From assembly GCA_001414485.1 (NCBI GenBank), contig LLEY01000204.1:32727-96726 (forward strand): a stretch of 64,000 bases of DNA. Reading direction: 5' to 3'. Below, piece after piece: positions 24,011 through 36,719 of the stretch (positions are counted from its first letter, which is position 1; every line of letters starts with the position of its first letter). The translations under genes were made by a program, and so were the position numbers. A model generated the notes under the pieces. It saw only the letters and a list, made by a program, of their open reading frames with translations. It searched no databases and had not been told where the DNA came from. The stretch comes from Calycina herbarum. Lineage: Eukaryota; Ascomycota; Leotiomycetes; Helotiales; Pezizellaceae.

Positions 24011-26048
24011 ATGCGATCGACAACCTTCGGCCTAGCGGCCTTCTACTTCTTGCAGACTAGCTATGCTACCCAATATGCCAATGAGGACTACATTCTCAAG
24101 CCAACCACAATCAACAACCGAGACGCTTTTGCGTCGCAAAACATGACTGTTCTAGTCCCAATTCTACCTGGTACCAAGGGTGTTCAGAAGAGAGATGGTT
24201 CAACAATTGGACTTGTCAACGATACCAGTTTGATCTGGGGTGGGGGAGCTGCTGGTATGTTCTTTCATGTCCTGTCTCACTTTTCTTTTATAACTACTGA
24301 CAAGTAACCCTCAGACTCTGATGTCCTTGTCAACATGACTTTGTCTACTGGCGAAACTCAATTGATTCTCTCTATAGAGCACTTCAAGGATGACCTCGAA
24401 ACTCTCGTTTGCGATGAAGATTTATCATTGACTTCAAGAATGCTGAGCTCTACGAGAGGGCCAAGGACGATTGGGATTGGGTCAATTTCGACGCTCAGCG
24501 CACATTTCTCATGCTGGTAAACTGGGGTGGCTGCAGTAGCGAGGCTGGTCGCCAACCATAGGTTGTCACCAAGACTAAATACGATCCTTCAAACTTCAAA
24601 GTGAAATATATCGCTGATCAGAAAGAATGGGTAAGATTCAACAAACAGAAATATTTTTGGCTACCAAAGACTAATATTTTCTATAGTCCGACCTGGACAA
24701 CCCATTCACGATTCAATGGGGCGCCTATCAAAATGCCTCGAGTGCTGCTGGAAGTTCTCCCTTGACCAGTCGTGGTTGGGGTGATGACATTATTGGTGGC
24801 ATCAGTGACAAGATTAATGACTTGACAACCATCGACAAGGATGTCAAATTTTCCGCCCCTATCGATTGGAATTTGCCTTCTACCTTATCTCCAGAAAAAG
24901 TTGGCTCGGGACTAGAGGTCAGCGTGGGGTGTGATGATTGCAAAGTCACAGCAAAGCTTAGTATCGCTGGAAAGTTCACAGGAGTCATTTCCAAAGCGGA
25001 AATCACAGAATCATGGATCCAAATCAACCCTGAGGCGGGTGGACTTGATGTAGACTTCAACCCAACTCTTTCTGTTTCTGGTAATCTCACAAAACCATGG
25101 GACAACAGCTGGGAACTTACCACCTTGCATCCAACCCCATTCAGCATTCCGAAACTCTTCTCACTTGGTCCTCAAATCGTTTTCCGTGCTGGCTTCGAGT
25201 TCAGCGGTATTGAAGGCTCGGCAAATATCAAATCTGGCATATCTGCCAAAATCAGCAATCAGGCTATGGCCAAAATGGATTTCGTTGGAAACGATGGCAA
25301 GTTTGACGGTTGGGTGCCTACAGTCACCACTAAGCCTGTTAACGTCGATGCTCAGGTTCAAGGTACACTGGAAATATTTACCGAAGTTGGTGCCGAGTTT
25401 GCGATTAGCGTTCTCAAATGGAATATGGGTGCGGGTGTTGAAATGCGGGTTCCAAAGTTAACGATGACTCTCGGTGCTGAATTCAACTCTGAAGGAAATG
25501 TCTGTCCGAACAAGCCAGAAATGTTCGGACTGAAATTTGATGCTTCTCTCGATGCTTCAATCAGCTTCGCGGGGTGGAAAACTGATCGCGATGATCCATT
25601 CTTCAACAAGCCTGTTTTCGACAAGGAACTCAAGAAGCTCGCTACAGATTGCATCGTTTTCAAGGATGGACCAAAGGTTCCGATTGACATGGAGCATTCT
25701 ACTTCAGCTGAGAAGGACACAACATCTACCCCGGTTTCGAGAACTAATTCCTCTGCGAAGACTACATCTACATCAGCAACAGCCATTTCTAGCACCTCTA
25801 TCCCAACATTTGTTACTTCCAAGAAGCCAGGTACTGGTACGGGGGGTAATTTATTCCCTACATCAACAGAAAAAAGCAACCTCAGCTCGAAGCCATACCC
25901 CGCCGGCGTCTTCCCACTGCCCAGTGTACGTCCCTCTGGCTGGGCTCCAAGTGGTCAAGTTTCAAGTGTTGAAACTCAACCAACCAACATTGCCTACAAG
26001 GCGCGTAAGGTCAGATATCTCAACCCTGAAGCTTGGTATGAGAGATGA
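24011..26048 (+). pseudogene. Secreted fungal protein (DUF7223-like) with a frameshift and an in-frame stop
   Basis: Exon 1 (24,011-24,254) starts with a signal peptide (MRSTTFGLAAFYFLQ...SYA). A 60-bp intron ends CCTCAG at 24,314. Exon 2 (24,315-24,630) reads SDVLVNMTLSTGE, but a one-base deletion near 24,425 is needed to reach the frame IDFKNAELYERAK...FLMLVNWGGC, and that frame then meets TAG at about 24,561 before VVTKTKYDPSNF. Exon 3 (24,687-26,048) is long and clean, with a beta-rich body and a Ser/Thr-rich C-terminal region. The resemblance to DUF7223 secreted proteins is from memory of the family layout and moderate. A 45-base in-frame intron could bypass the stop, but not the frameshift. 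Recently dead gene, or assembly error. Confidence 0.6.
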
Positions 26049-26647
26049 GTCTATACAACGGAAGTTGGAGTTTATGATGACGAAACTTATGTTCCTTTGG
26101 CAAATTGGGTCGGAGGTTTTTTTATAGAAGGATGCCTATGTTTTTCCTCCTTAAACTTCCCCATCTTGTTTCAAATAGTGTATTAGTACTTAGCAAGGCA
26201 AATTTTGGATTAGAATTTTCGTATGCAAATATTTGAAGAGATCTCAAACAACGTGCACTCAAATGTAAAAGGTAATTGGTCGTATTGAACTGAGTAGGGG
26301 CTTCAAAGTTGCATCCATCGCTTTAACTGATGTTTCATACGAAAGGCCAACTGCTGCTAAGCTTGCTAATAGCAAAGTGAACCGACGTTTTAGAACCCCT
26401 AAAAGAGAAGATGGAGGTCAGACACGTGATATGAATTCTCCATTTGCTGCTACCTGCCTTGTCTTTCAAATCTCCATTTTGAAAGAATACAAAGAGACAA
26501 TAACTCTTTACCTTATCCTGACTATTGTGTCTTTGGGCTGACAAAAGCATGGTGAGTCTCTTAGTTAACAATGCCTTGCCCAACACAATGCTTTGTTCTA
26601 CATAAAAACAAGTTAAACAATTTACGTTCATTGGCGTATATCATGGC
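26049..26647. other. Intergenic, likely promoter of the amidoligase-like gene
   Basis: There is no domain-bearing frame here. The segment separates two plus-strand genes and should hold a terminator and a promoter, but I see no clear motif. Confidence 0.4.
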
Positions 26648-27799
26648 ATGTTCCATTCCTTTAGCGGAGAGTTTCAGTTTCGAAGACTACCAAACCTCAA
26701 ACCATTGGAAACCGATTTCGAACTTTTGAGAAAGCGACTATTCAAAATGGCGAACAAATATTGTACGTTTTACTTCCGAGTTCAATTGGACATTCGAATT
26801 TCCAACCCCGAGTTTTTGTCAAAACCTCCTGGCTTTCTGGCCGGGCATCTTTGTAAATCACTTTCAAACTCTAAGAATCCCTTCCAGACCGAGTGGAAGC
26901 TCGATGATAACTTTCAGGGCACGGATGATCCTCGCTACCTAGAGGATCTCACAGCCTGTCAGTGGCTCATTAGAAGCCTAAAACGAGTTGTCAATGAAGA
27001 TAGAACCCCTCTATACTACCAGGTATCATTGAGCTCCCCAATGAATCAAGGTAATATGGAAGGGTTAGATGCCGTCACTGATGCCTGCAGGATTTTAGAA
27101 TCCGAATACCAACACTCAGCCGATCGTGAGGGCATCCCTAATCTTCGTGTTGAGGTAGCCCACGCATCGGAGCCACTTCCTGTAGACACTTTGAAAAAGA
27201 TCATGGGTTTCTTGTGGACTTTTGAGAAGGTTATCAACACCATTCACCCACCCCATGTGCTTGAAAGCAAGAATCCAGTACCTCTTAGGCGGAATTGCGA
27301 TCTCTCTCGGCTATCATCACTAAAGAGTGACAATGGCAAACCCAAGTTCTCTCCAGCAGAGATCCTAGATAAACTCTTTGCTTGCAAAACGACCGAAGAG
27401 CTCGTCGCACTCACATCCCACCCTGATCCCCAGGTCCAGCAGACCTTCTCCGCCAAACAATTCCTCCAACCTGACTTGTATTTCCCAAGTTTCGAATTCA
27501 ATCAACACGAAGCCACTCTGGATGCGTATCGTGTGGAGTTATGGGTGAAGTTTTGTTGGGGGTTGGTTGACTTTGTTCACCGTTACACCTACGATGCGGT
27601 GCACCAAAACCTGCGGGACATCACAGTAAACGAGATTGAAATCACACTGGATGATCTCCTTGGGATGTTGGGAGTACTAGAAGAAGGCGAAATTTTTGCG
27701 GGTATGGTGTACACCCATACCGATGAGCTTTACACGGGAATTCCTTCTTGGAATCCTTCTTTGAATAGCGAGGATGATAAGATGGACGTAGGTCCTTAG
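26648..27799 (+). CDS. Divergent amidoligase-like protein
   Basis: This is an intronless frame of 383 residues. The second half resembles fungal amidoligase-domain proteins: TLKKIMGFLWTFEKVINTIHPPH (about residues 182-205) and FEFNQHEATLDAYRVELW (about 284-301), the latter matching the family's FEFRQHEGTLD box. The N-terminal acidic/glutamate-rich part of the ATP-grasp-like fold is not recognisable, and the region where family members carry a His-x-His motif reads VEVAHAS. The enzyme may therefore be altered or inactive. An alternative start is the Met of MANKYC (26,746). Its end is 140 bp from the end of the NRPS-like gene (convergent), and a role in the same pathway is only inference. Confidence 0.5.
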   Translation: MFHSFSGEFQFRRLPNLKPLETDFELLRKRLFKMANKYCTFYFRVQLDIRISNPEFLSKPPGFLAGHLCKSLSNSKNPFQTEWKLDDNFQGTDDPRYLEDLTACQWLIRSLKRVVNEDRTPLYYQVSLSSPMNQGNMEGLDAVTDACRILESEYQHSADREGIPNLRVEVAHASEPLPVDTLKKIMGFLWTFEKVINTIHPPHVLESKNPVPLRRNCDLSRLSSLKSDNGKPKFSPAEILDKLFACKTTEELVALTSHPDPQVQQTFSAKQFLQPDLYFPSFEFNQHEATLDAYRVELWVKFCWGLVDFVHRYTYDAVHQNLRDITVNEIEITLDDLLGMLGVLEEGEIFAGMVYTHTDELYTGIPSWNPSLNSEDDKMDVGP

Positions 27800-27938
27800 A
27801 AGACAAACTAAGGCTAGGGTGAAATAGGTTATTCAAATTGAAAAAGATTTGAATAATGCAAACAAAGAAACCATTAAAACTACTTATCTGTCTTAACCCC
27901 GTGCCGTAAATAAATAAAAGTTTTACCCCTATAATCTC

Positions 27939-30900
27939 TCATCTCTTAAACTCCCATTTCCCCCTCCAACCCCTCAGGAACCCCTCCACATACCCATTTT
28001 TGATGAAATCAATCCTATCCCTCAGCTTCTCACTTACCTCCTCGGCCCTCTCAGTAGAGAACACAACAGTATTTCCCTCCCCATACCCATTCATATTCCC
28101 ATTTCCATTCTCACCCTCCCTACTCTCATCCTGCCCAGTGCCATACTTGCCCTCAAAAAAGCTCAAAAGTTTCAATGTAGGATTTCTCTCCACCGAATAT
28201 GTATCAGCACTCCCCCTCAAAGCCTGGACCCACTCTCGCGGCGATACGATTTCGAATTCCAGCCCGCATCGCCTAAGCTCTGGTAGAAGGTCGGTTGTCC
28301 AGTCGAAGCGATGAGGATTAACTAGGTTGTATACTAAATTCTTTTTGTATTTCTGTGTGGGAGGAGAAGGGTTGAGAGACGAGAGTTCAAGAATGATGCT
28401 CGCTAAATAATCAACAGGTAACCATGAACATCCCTAATACGAAATGTCAGTATTGTGCTTAATAACGAGAGCAAGAATAGGTTATAAACGCACCTCTCTC
28501 AAACTTGGAATCTTTCCCAATGTCAAAGCACTCCTAATAATCAGCGGCGTAGCCTCCTCCGCATTCCAATAAAATGATTTCCCATCACCAACAATCTGTC
28601 CGATTCTCAGCACTCTCCCTCTAGCACCCTGTTCAACCGCCCTCCCAACAATCTTCTCACCCACTAATTTGGATCTTGCATACCCCGTACTCGAAGCCCA
28701 ACTCAAATCTCGAATTTCCTCCTCCGAAACAGGTATGCCACTCGGTCCTCGCATAGCGACAGAGATACTCGAGCAGAATAGGAACTCAGCCGGTTGTGGA
28801 GAAAATACTGAGAGGGAAAGGTTAATGAGATTTTGCACACTTGCGATTTCGGGGGAGAAACTTTGTACGGAGATGTTGAAGTTTACGGGCCAGGCAGCGT
28901 GGAGTATCACCGTGACGCTTTTCTTCACTCGTTCCAATACATCTTCTTCCAGCCCAAGAGATGGGAGAGAGAGGTCGCTCTCAAGTGCCACGATTTTATT
29001 CCGTTGTTTAGGTGATATGTCGAGCTTGCGAGATTCCAAGGTTTGGAGAAGACGTTGTATGGGGACTAGACTGGAAGTTTTGGGACGGACGAGACATATT
29101 ACTTGTCGGACTGCGGGATTTCGGAGAAGCTGGAAGAGGAGGTGGGAACCTAGGTTTCCAGTTGCACCTGTAAGGACCTGTTCGTAACAGTCAGTTCATA
29201 GCTGTCCAAAATGTTTATTAGATGGATGGATGATAGTACTTACCACGGTATACCACTCAAATGGTTGACTAGACAAAGTAGCAGGTCGACTGACAAACTC
29301 GTTATGTTTCTCTATGAGAGCTTCCATAGTCTCAATGTCCGAAATCTCATGTCGCCTCCCATCAGCCGAACAAAGATACCCCGCCAACTTTCTCAAGTTC
29401 ACCATCTCGTAAATATTAGTAGCAGATAAATCCTTGCAATAGTCGCGTAACTTGATCCCCTTCCTAATAAGCGACGCGAACTGGATGGCCTTCATACTAT
29501 CCAGTCCCGCAGCAAACAGGTCAGTATCGAGTCCGATATCGAGGCCCAACTCTCTCCCACATAAGAAAAGAAGATGCTCCTGTGTTTCAAGAATCCCGAG
29601 TTCCAGATTTCCATCGGAGCCAGAACTTTCGAATTTCCGATACACATCATCAATTTCCTTGCTGAATTTCTTGTACCCAATAAAACGCATCAAAGACCCC
29701 TTATCCGTTTTAGGAAACTCAACTTCGGGCGGGAAAACCAAAATAAGATCCCTCACAATCTGCGAGAATGCCTCGGCTCTCTCGTTCGCTTGTATGATTC
29801 TAGGCCATATATGTTCCAAAAACTCATCATCGGACAAATGCGCGGCAAGTGGGCTCCTAAAAACGAACAGGCCAGGAACAGTTCTATCGATTCCGAATAC
29901 AACAGCCTCTTGAACAAGAACGTCATCTCGTATCAGACCTTCGATTGGTAATGGGAGAACCTTTTCTCCGTTCAGAAGAGTAATACGATCATCGATCCTG
30001 CCAACGAACTTCCACAGGTTGGGAGTATCAGGATGTGGGGACCATAGGTCGGAGGTATGGAGGGAATTAGGCGGATCCTGAGAATTAGAAAGAACTCTCG
30101 ATTTCAACCCCTCGAGGCACACCAACTCAAAAAGCCCACTCCCAATAGGCTTCATCCAGATGTGGGGCGTGACAGAAGGCAAGAAGTGGTTATAATTCCA
30201 GTTCTTATCGCCTCGTGGTCTCTGAGATGTAGCAAGGACACCAGCTTCAGTGCTTGAATCGTGTTAGCCTTGAGATAATAGTCGGTGGAATGTGCTATAC
30301 CTTCCAAAGGACCCCACAAGATGAACTCCATTTCCAGAAAGATGATCCCCTAGCTCATCAGGACATTGACTTCCGTGATATGTAACAATTTCGCAGGATT
30401 TCAATGCCGCAATTCCCCCCTTTGTTTCACTCGTCAATTTCAAAGTATAGGGAACCGCGCAAGTCTGCTGGGGGTGAAATCTCTCAATGGTCTTCTTAAC
30501 ATTATTCCCCGTGACCGGTGTTGAGAAGTCATATAATATGAGCATAGAACCCTGATAGATGGCAGTGTAAAACATACCCAAGCCGAAGACGTGATAGAAT
30601 GGAAGTGTCAGGAAAACCGAAAGGCCATAACCATTCATCGCCGATGTGAGATAACGTTGGTGAGTTATGTGAATAGGTTTGGGAATGCCAGTTGAACCGC
30701 TTGAATGCATTATGTATGCCGTTCGACCTAGATCTTCCGAATTTGTCATTGGGAACTCGAACGTGCCAAGTTTGGTAGTGCTCGAGAACAGTTCGTCTTC
30801 GCTGACTAGCTGGGAAGTAGATATCGATAAAGAGGATGTGATATCAGAGACGGCATCGATGGCTTCTGTGGGGCAGAAGAGAGCCGTGCATTTAGTCTTT

Positions 30901-31291
30901 TGAAGAAGTGCAGCATAAGCGGTGACTGATAACCTGGGAGAAAGAACAAGGACAGTATATCCAAGTCTGCTCAAACCACAAGCCGTCATCAAAAATTCCA
31001 GATTGGAAGGCCCAGTAATTCCCACCACAGGTGCATTTGCTCTGTTCTGGAAGAGTAAATTAGTGTGGTGTGAGTTATTTCCCCAAGGGCAAAGCTTACG
31101 TGTAAAGCGGACACTTGAGTGCAAAGTACTCGAGCTGCTCTTTCAACTAATGCCTCTACTTCCCCAGCAGAATAGACCTTGGGCTCGCCATTGTGCTTGG
31201 GACATGCCAGTACAGGCTTTGCAATGCACTTATTGCTTTGAATACGAAAAAAGTCATCGAGGACTCTCACCCCTTCCATGATGTTCGACAT
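27939..31291 (-). CDS. NRPS-like adenylation-thiolation-reductase enzyme (carboxylic acid reductase type)
   Basis: Five exons (31,291-31,100; 31,046-30,301; 30,252-29,244; 29,177-28,494; 28,433-27,939) join in phase to 1,041 residues. The adenylation domain (about 1-500) has the ATP-binding loop YIMHSSGSTGIPKP (about 174-187), FGSTEAG at the exon 2/3 join, and the KTDKGSL lysine motif. The carrier domain has GLDSMKA, with the phosphopantetheine Ser at about 565. The reductase domain (about 650-1,041) has the NAD(P) loop VLTGATGNLGS and the YARSKLVGEK catalytic Tyr/Lys pair. Such enzymes activate a carboxylic acid, tether it and release it as aldehyde or alcohol. There is no condensation domain. 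The substrate cannot be read from sequence. It is transcribed divergently from the MFS gene. Confidence 0.9.
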
Positions 31292-32162
31292 GATCTCGGG
31301 CTGTAAGTGTAAGAGAAAGAGAATTAGAACAGAAACCCTCAATAGAAGAAAAATCTTAGAAAGGGGAGATTGTTTACTTCGGGTATTTCGGTGTTTGGTC
31401 CTGCCACACGGAGAAGGAAAGAAGAAGACAAGAAACCGGCGCCCAGTCGTGGCGTCACACAAAAACACAGATTCGTGAAGGTCACTTGAGCAACATAACA
31501 CAACATATGAATCTGCAACCCCGGAAGTAAAGGCGTGAAAGATCCAGATGGCTGCCAATCCGATCGACCTAGCAGCCCGAGAAATACACCGGGGTCAGGT
31601 CATCGCGAAGGATCAAAGAACGCATTCCGGCTGAGGCTGGCAATTTCCACCAAACAAAATACAACATATGAATGTAACAGTTCGGATCGACAACTGGCTT
31701 TTGGTGCAAAGGAAGTAAAGTGACACCAAGAAATCAGGGATTGGCGAATTGTGCATCGATTTACATGATGACAGCTTAGCTGGGAGTACATTGTACAAAT
31801 TAAGCTACACAACTACGATGCGGCGACCGCATTCCCAAATTTCTAATTTTAAAAGGGAGTGCATGAATTTGGAACACGTATGAACGATGACAGCCCAGAA
31901 TACATGTACAAGTATAGCCAGATATCAATGACCGTTTGCTCGTCGGTTTTGTATTTCAGATCGTGATTGTACTCATATCCGTTCGCGGTTTTAAACGTCC
32001 CGAAAACCCGACACAATAGGAAAAAGAAAACGTACTTGAAAGAAATACTCACGCCAGCAGATATCTTGAACACACTCGTGACAGAGCGAGAGGGAGAGAT
32101 TACCAGGGAGACAGCATTGCTTTGCTGATTCGAGATTTGAAAGTCGTCATTGTTACCACCGC
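31292..32162. promoter_or_regulatory. Shared divergent promoter region, NRPS-like gene and MFS transporter
   Basis: This 871-bp gap lies between two head-to-head start codons and holds no supported gene. The arrangement suggests co-regulation. No specific operator was identified by eye. Confidence 0.5.
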
Positions 32163-34174
32163 ATGCATCGTGACGAAGAACAGCCCTTGCTGGGGCACAA
32201 CGCAGATGGAACCAGCACTTCGACCTCCAAGAAGAAACTATTCATCACACTCCCGGCACTTTTTGTAAGTCACCTCGCGAGGTAGGGTCCTGTGAACATG
32301 TAGAGCGTGCTGACAAAACTGTTGGGATTAGTTGGCATTGTTCCTTGCAGCCCTGGATGCAGTAAGTTGACCGCTCGCTTAGCTTTTCACAAACCTTTAC
32401 TAACGCACCCCCAAGACAATCGTATCTCCAGCATTACCAGCTATCGCCGACTATTTTCAATCACAAGTAGCGTACATATGGGTTGGTTCGGGGTATCTTC
32501 TCGCGCATGCTGCATGTGGGCCGCTATGGGGGAAGTTTAGCGATATATGGGGTCGAAAGCCTGTTATATTAGCAGCTGTTTGCGTTTTCTTCATTGGATC
32601 ATTGCTATGTGGAACAGCAACCAATGTTGAGATGCTTATTTCTGGAAGGTTGATCCAAGGCAGTGCAGCTGGAGGTTTGACAATCCTTGTGAACATATGC
32701 ATTAGCGACCTTTTCGATTTGCGGTAGGTCGAATTTCTGGCACAATAACCATGGTCGGGATGCTGATAACAATGGTGTAGGGAACGTGGTTTTTATCTGG
32801 CTCTCCCTGGTATAGTCTGGGCTTTCGCATCAGGTACAGGGCCAGTGATTGGTGGGGCATTCGCGGACCATCTCTCATGGAGAGTAAGTAAGGGCTGATA
32901 CGAGTCCAAGGAGTCCTATGCTAACGAACTTTGATCTAGTGGATTTGGTGGATCAATATTCCGTTATGTGGTCTTGCTTTCTTTGCTCTCCTATTCTTTC
33001 TCAAGGTCGATAGCCCGGGGGTCCCGTTGCTCGAAGGATTAAAGCTCGTTGACTGGTTTGGAAGTATAACGGTTCTTGCATCAACTGTCATGCTCCTTTC
33101 CAGTCTCGAGCTTGGTGGTGTGACTTTCCCATGGAGTTCGCCAGAATTGATTGGCCTAGTAACTGTTGGAATGGTCCTCCTAGGACTGTTCTTCTTGAAT
33201 GAAGCCAAATTTGCAAAGCAACCCGTCGTACCAATGAGGTTGTTTCAAAAACAAACAACTGCAGCATTGCTGCTTGTAGTTTTGCTTCATGGACTGGTAA
33301 GTTATCGACAGGCAACATTTATCACTCCTACTGACCAAACAAGACCTATGTGGCTTCAATGTATTATCTCCCTCTCTATTTTCAGGCTGTCGGTGGAGCA
33401 TCAGCATTGGGTTCTGGACTTCTTGTGCTCCCTGTTACACTCACCCAAACTTTCACCGGCGTCATCAGTGGGCTCCTTGTGAGGACAACAGGTAAACTTT
33501 CCCCTTTCGATAGTTTCCAAACGTTGCCGCTAACAATCGCTTCTAGGTAGCTATATGGAGTTCATCTGGGGTGGAATGGCTATTATGACTTTAGGTTACG
33601 GCTTGTTTATCGACTTCTCTGAGGAATTGACGACGATAAAAATCGTGCTATTTGAAATTATTGCGGGTATGTTGAAACTATTGCTCATGATTCTGGATTT
33701 GATCCTGGGTGCTTTTAATTCTCCTGGTCCTTTCTCATGGAGGAGAAGCATAGTTAACAACTTCCAGGTATTGGGGTGGGAATGGGACTGCAAACCACAC
33801 TAGTCGCCCTTCAATCCAACATCGATCCCCGGAAAGATTCCATGGCCGCAACGACAGGTACCTTTGGGTTTGTACGGAATATTGGCTGTTGCATGTCCGT
33901 CGCGATCGGAGGCATTATTTTCCAGAATGGCATGCTCAACCAAAAAGAAGATCTCATCACTGCTCTGGGCCCTGAGCTAGCCAAGAAATTTTCCGCGGGG
34001 GCGGCAGCGGCGAACGCTAACTTGGTAGCGACATTACCTTGGGCTGAGAGGGTGATTGTCAAGGCGGCATATGTGGTGAGCTTAAAGGAGATGTGGGTAT
34101 TCTATACATTTTGTGCGGGTGTTGGATTCCTGGCAAGTCTATTCGCAAGAAAGCCGCAGAGGATCAGGGAATAG
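32163..34174 (+). CDS. MFS multidrug-type transporter (DHA2-like, 14 TM)
   Basis: Eight exons (32,163-32,264; 32,332-32,361; 32,416-32,723; 32,781-32,883; 32,940-33,296; 33,344-33,491; 33,547-33,666; 33,768-34,174) join in phase to 524 residues. Exon 2 is only 30 bases ([10 protein letters not shown]) and completes the first membrane helix. Family signatures are visible: [13 protein letters not shown] in helix 1, [14 protein letters not shown] in the helix 2-3 loop, [11 protein letters not shown], and the motif-C-like [10 protein letters not shown]. Length and helix count fit the drug:H+ antiporter 2 family. Export of the product of the adjacent NRPS-like enzyme is a reasonable inference from divergent placement. 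Confidence 0.9.
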
Positions 34175-35027
34175 AAGTAGAAGTCCCGGGTTGAAGGCCC
34201 CACCACCCCTCTCTTGTTCATGATAGCGATTGATTTGCAGGGTGGCATGTACGGGATGGACAACCTAGCACGATATTTATGCGTTTATTTCGAGTATTTG
34301 AGGATCTTTGGGGATGTTGCGCGGTAGAGGATGGGGTTTGGAGGGGTGCTGAGAAGGTGCTGAGAATATTTTTGAGTTAGCAAACATCCAACCGTGGAAA
34401 TTGATTGAAGGGAGTTATCCAGAGATGTTTCATTCTGCTACTCGCAATGAATGCAACAATTTTATTGCGACACGCGGATTGAGTTGCTTGGGCGAAAAAT
34501 GGTTGATTGTGAGCGAGCAGATGTCAGAACCGCGTGCCGGCGCCAGAACAACCTCGGTTTATGTGTACCCAGAACTGCACCACTGTAACTCAAACTTCAC
34601 TCTATCTGGAGTATAAGAGAGTGTTTGAGAGTCAATTTAAATCTAAAAAAATATATTAGGAGTGGCGCTGGAAAAATGGGTTCTGTTCGCTAAATTTAGG
34701 GGGTATAAGCGAAGGGTAAGCTTTGGTATTATTGTGCAAGTGCAAACTCCCGACTCTCTTTCTCGGTCCATTAAAAAGTGTTACAATATTGTTTTGTTTG
34801 AGTGTAGGTCTCCGAAACGAAAGGCAGCAAGATATGCTCTTTTTGTGTCGCAGAATATATACTGCGTTTGCTCGGGGGTGAAGGTAAAAGTGGATTCTTC
34901 GATTTTGGCGACGGAGAACGGAGAGCAAGCATTCGTCCTCGGTAGACTTCTCCGTGACAGAACCTATCCGAGTCCAGCCAGCTAGTAACGGCTTTAAAAA
35001 ATCTTCAAATTGAGCTAAGTTGTCGTA
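34175..35027. other. Intergenic, no gene seen
   Basis: This 853-bp stretch lies between the MFS gene and the HET relic. Open frames here carry no domains. Confidence 0.4.
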
Positions 35028-36540
35028 TCATGTAGCTCTAATCCTTCGCGGTGGAAGTACGCTCGGCAAGCTGCTGGTATACCATTTTGTGATTGGGATT
35101 TTTTCAGAAATGTGGGAGCAAAGGCGGTTTATTCGTTGACCGTCATACCCATATAATATTACACCATGCCATCCAACCCAAGACCAAGAAGGCAATACCG
35201 AACGTGAGATTCGATTCTCAACGGGTGGGTTGAATGGAATTCGTCGTTGAAGGTTGGTAAAGCCCCATATTGGTCGCCAGCATAACGCTCTGTCAAAAAA
35301 CATTTCTGGGAGGCCGCAGAGAAAACCCCCCCCCATAAAGGTGCGACTGAATATTGACAAAAGTCCAGATATTCCAGCCAGAGCATCTTCTTGATATACA
35401 AGCTCCTTTTTGTTGTAGGTGCCAATAGTATGTCTAAGGATTCTATATCTGGAAAGCCGGAGTGTAACACTCAGGCGAGGATTGATGTATTTGTCAACCT
35501 CTTTTCCAAGGATCAGCTCTTCGTGCCATACATTGAGCTGACACTGCCAATGAAGTTCATTCGTGTTGAAAATAATCATTCTTTTCGACATCGTGCACTC
35601 TTGATATATCCAGCTTCGCTCGAAATGTGGAGTTCCACCATACATATCGAATATGCCAGTATTACGGACGATAATTTTCTCTCGTTCGAATTCGAAACTC
35701 GCTGCTCAAAGTTCCTGGGAGAGGAGAAATCTTTCACACCGGGTAGACCCTCCTGCGAGTCCCCATCTGCGGCAACAATAGTAACTACAGCACTTGCTTA
35801 TATTGCACCCATAAGATTTAGCTGCTCCGCTGTCGCCGTGAACGGTGCATAGTACATCCGCCCAAAGATAACGCTCGCCAATTGCAGATGTCAAGTAGAT
35901 AGCATGGTGTATCATAGGTGCCAAGTGAGATTAAAAAAACTGGATTTTCCAATGAGTTGTGTTCTTGGAAGTCTCCAACATGCCGGCATCAATTTGAAAT
36001 CCCCGTGTCTCTCCCCATCTGCAACTTAGAGCCACAAAACTGTGACACTGGCTCCCAGGAACTACACATTTGTTCTGCACGTCTATAACCCAGGCTGGTC
36101 GCATTGGTGATATCTTCATAGGGTTTTCGCATCTCGGTCCATGCGACGAGATACACTCGTATTTCCATTTATTGAGAATTTCGAGATCAACCCAATTTGG
36201 ATCCAAGCTGCGGCCGATTCCAACGTGATTTGGAACAGAATATTTCTTGACAGTATAAGTTCCCAACAGTACCCCAACATCGACACTGATTGTGGCATAC
36301 CAAGATTTGAACGCCCCCCCACCCCTCGCCTAGTGCCCCTCCGCTGAAACCAACATCGTTTGACTCCGCCCACTCACAATATTCAGCGGATCTCTCGACC
36401 AAGGGTGTGTGCCTCGTACATTGAGAGGATAGGGCTTCTTTAAAAGAGCCTAGATTGATTGAATGTGTAGCTTTGTAAATCGACGATATAGGTCGTGACA
36501 GATTCGGCAATCCGCAAACTCCTCCCTACGAAAGCAAGCC
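35028..36540 (-). pseudogene. HET-domain (heterokaryon incompatibility) protein, disrupted
   Basis: On the minus strand the family's landmarks appear in order but in different frames: CRICHDL near 36,500; a G-run near 36,310 where the frame shifts; CHSFVALSCRWGE (about 36,000); a TAA stop at 35,931-35,933; IGERYLWADVLC (about 35,870); TIVAADGDSQEGLPGV (about 35,770) in a shifted frame; then ERSWIYQE (about 35,610) in a third frame, leading to the C-terminal region ending at 35,028. At least three frameshifts and one nonsense change make it non-functional. HET proteins normally trigger cell death on recognition of non-self. Confidence 0.8.
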
Positions 36541-36719
36541 AAGTGTTAAGGCTACTCCGTAGAAGTGTCTTTTATACTCTTCGATATGTGGCTGAGGCGC
36601 ATTTCAGCCACGCTGTTCTAACAGCGAAACGACTGTAATATCCACCTATCGAGATCCGAATAATCTATTTACAAATTAGATGACAAGGTAGAATTTCTAA
36701 ATATGATGTAGTGATACTT

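Noticed and set aside
25165..26127. Several overlapping open frames on both strands within exon 3 of the secreted-protein gene
   Set aside because: The main frame carries the conserved protein; the others lack similarity and arise by chance in a clean GC-balanced exon.
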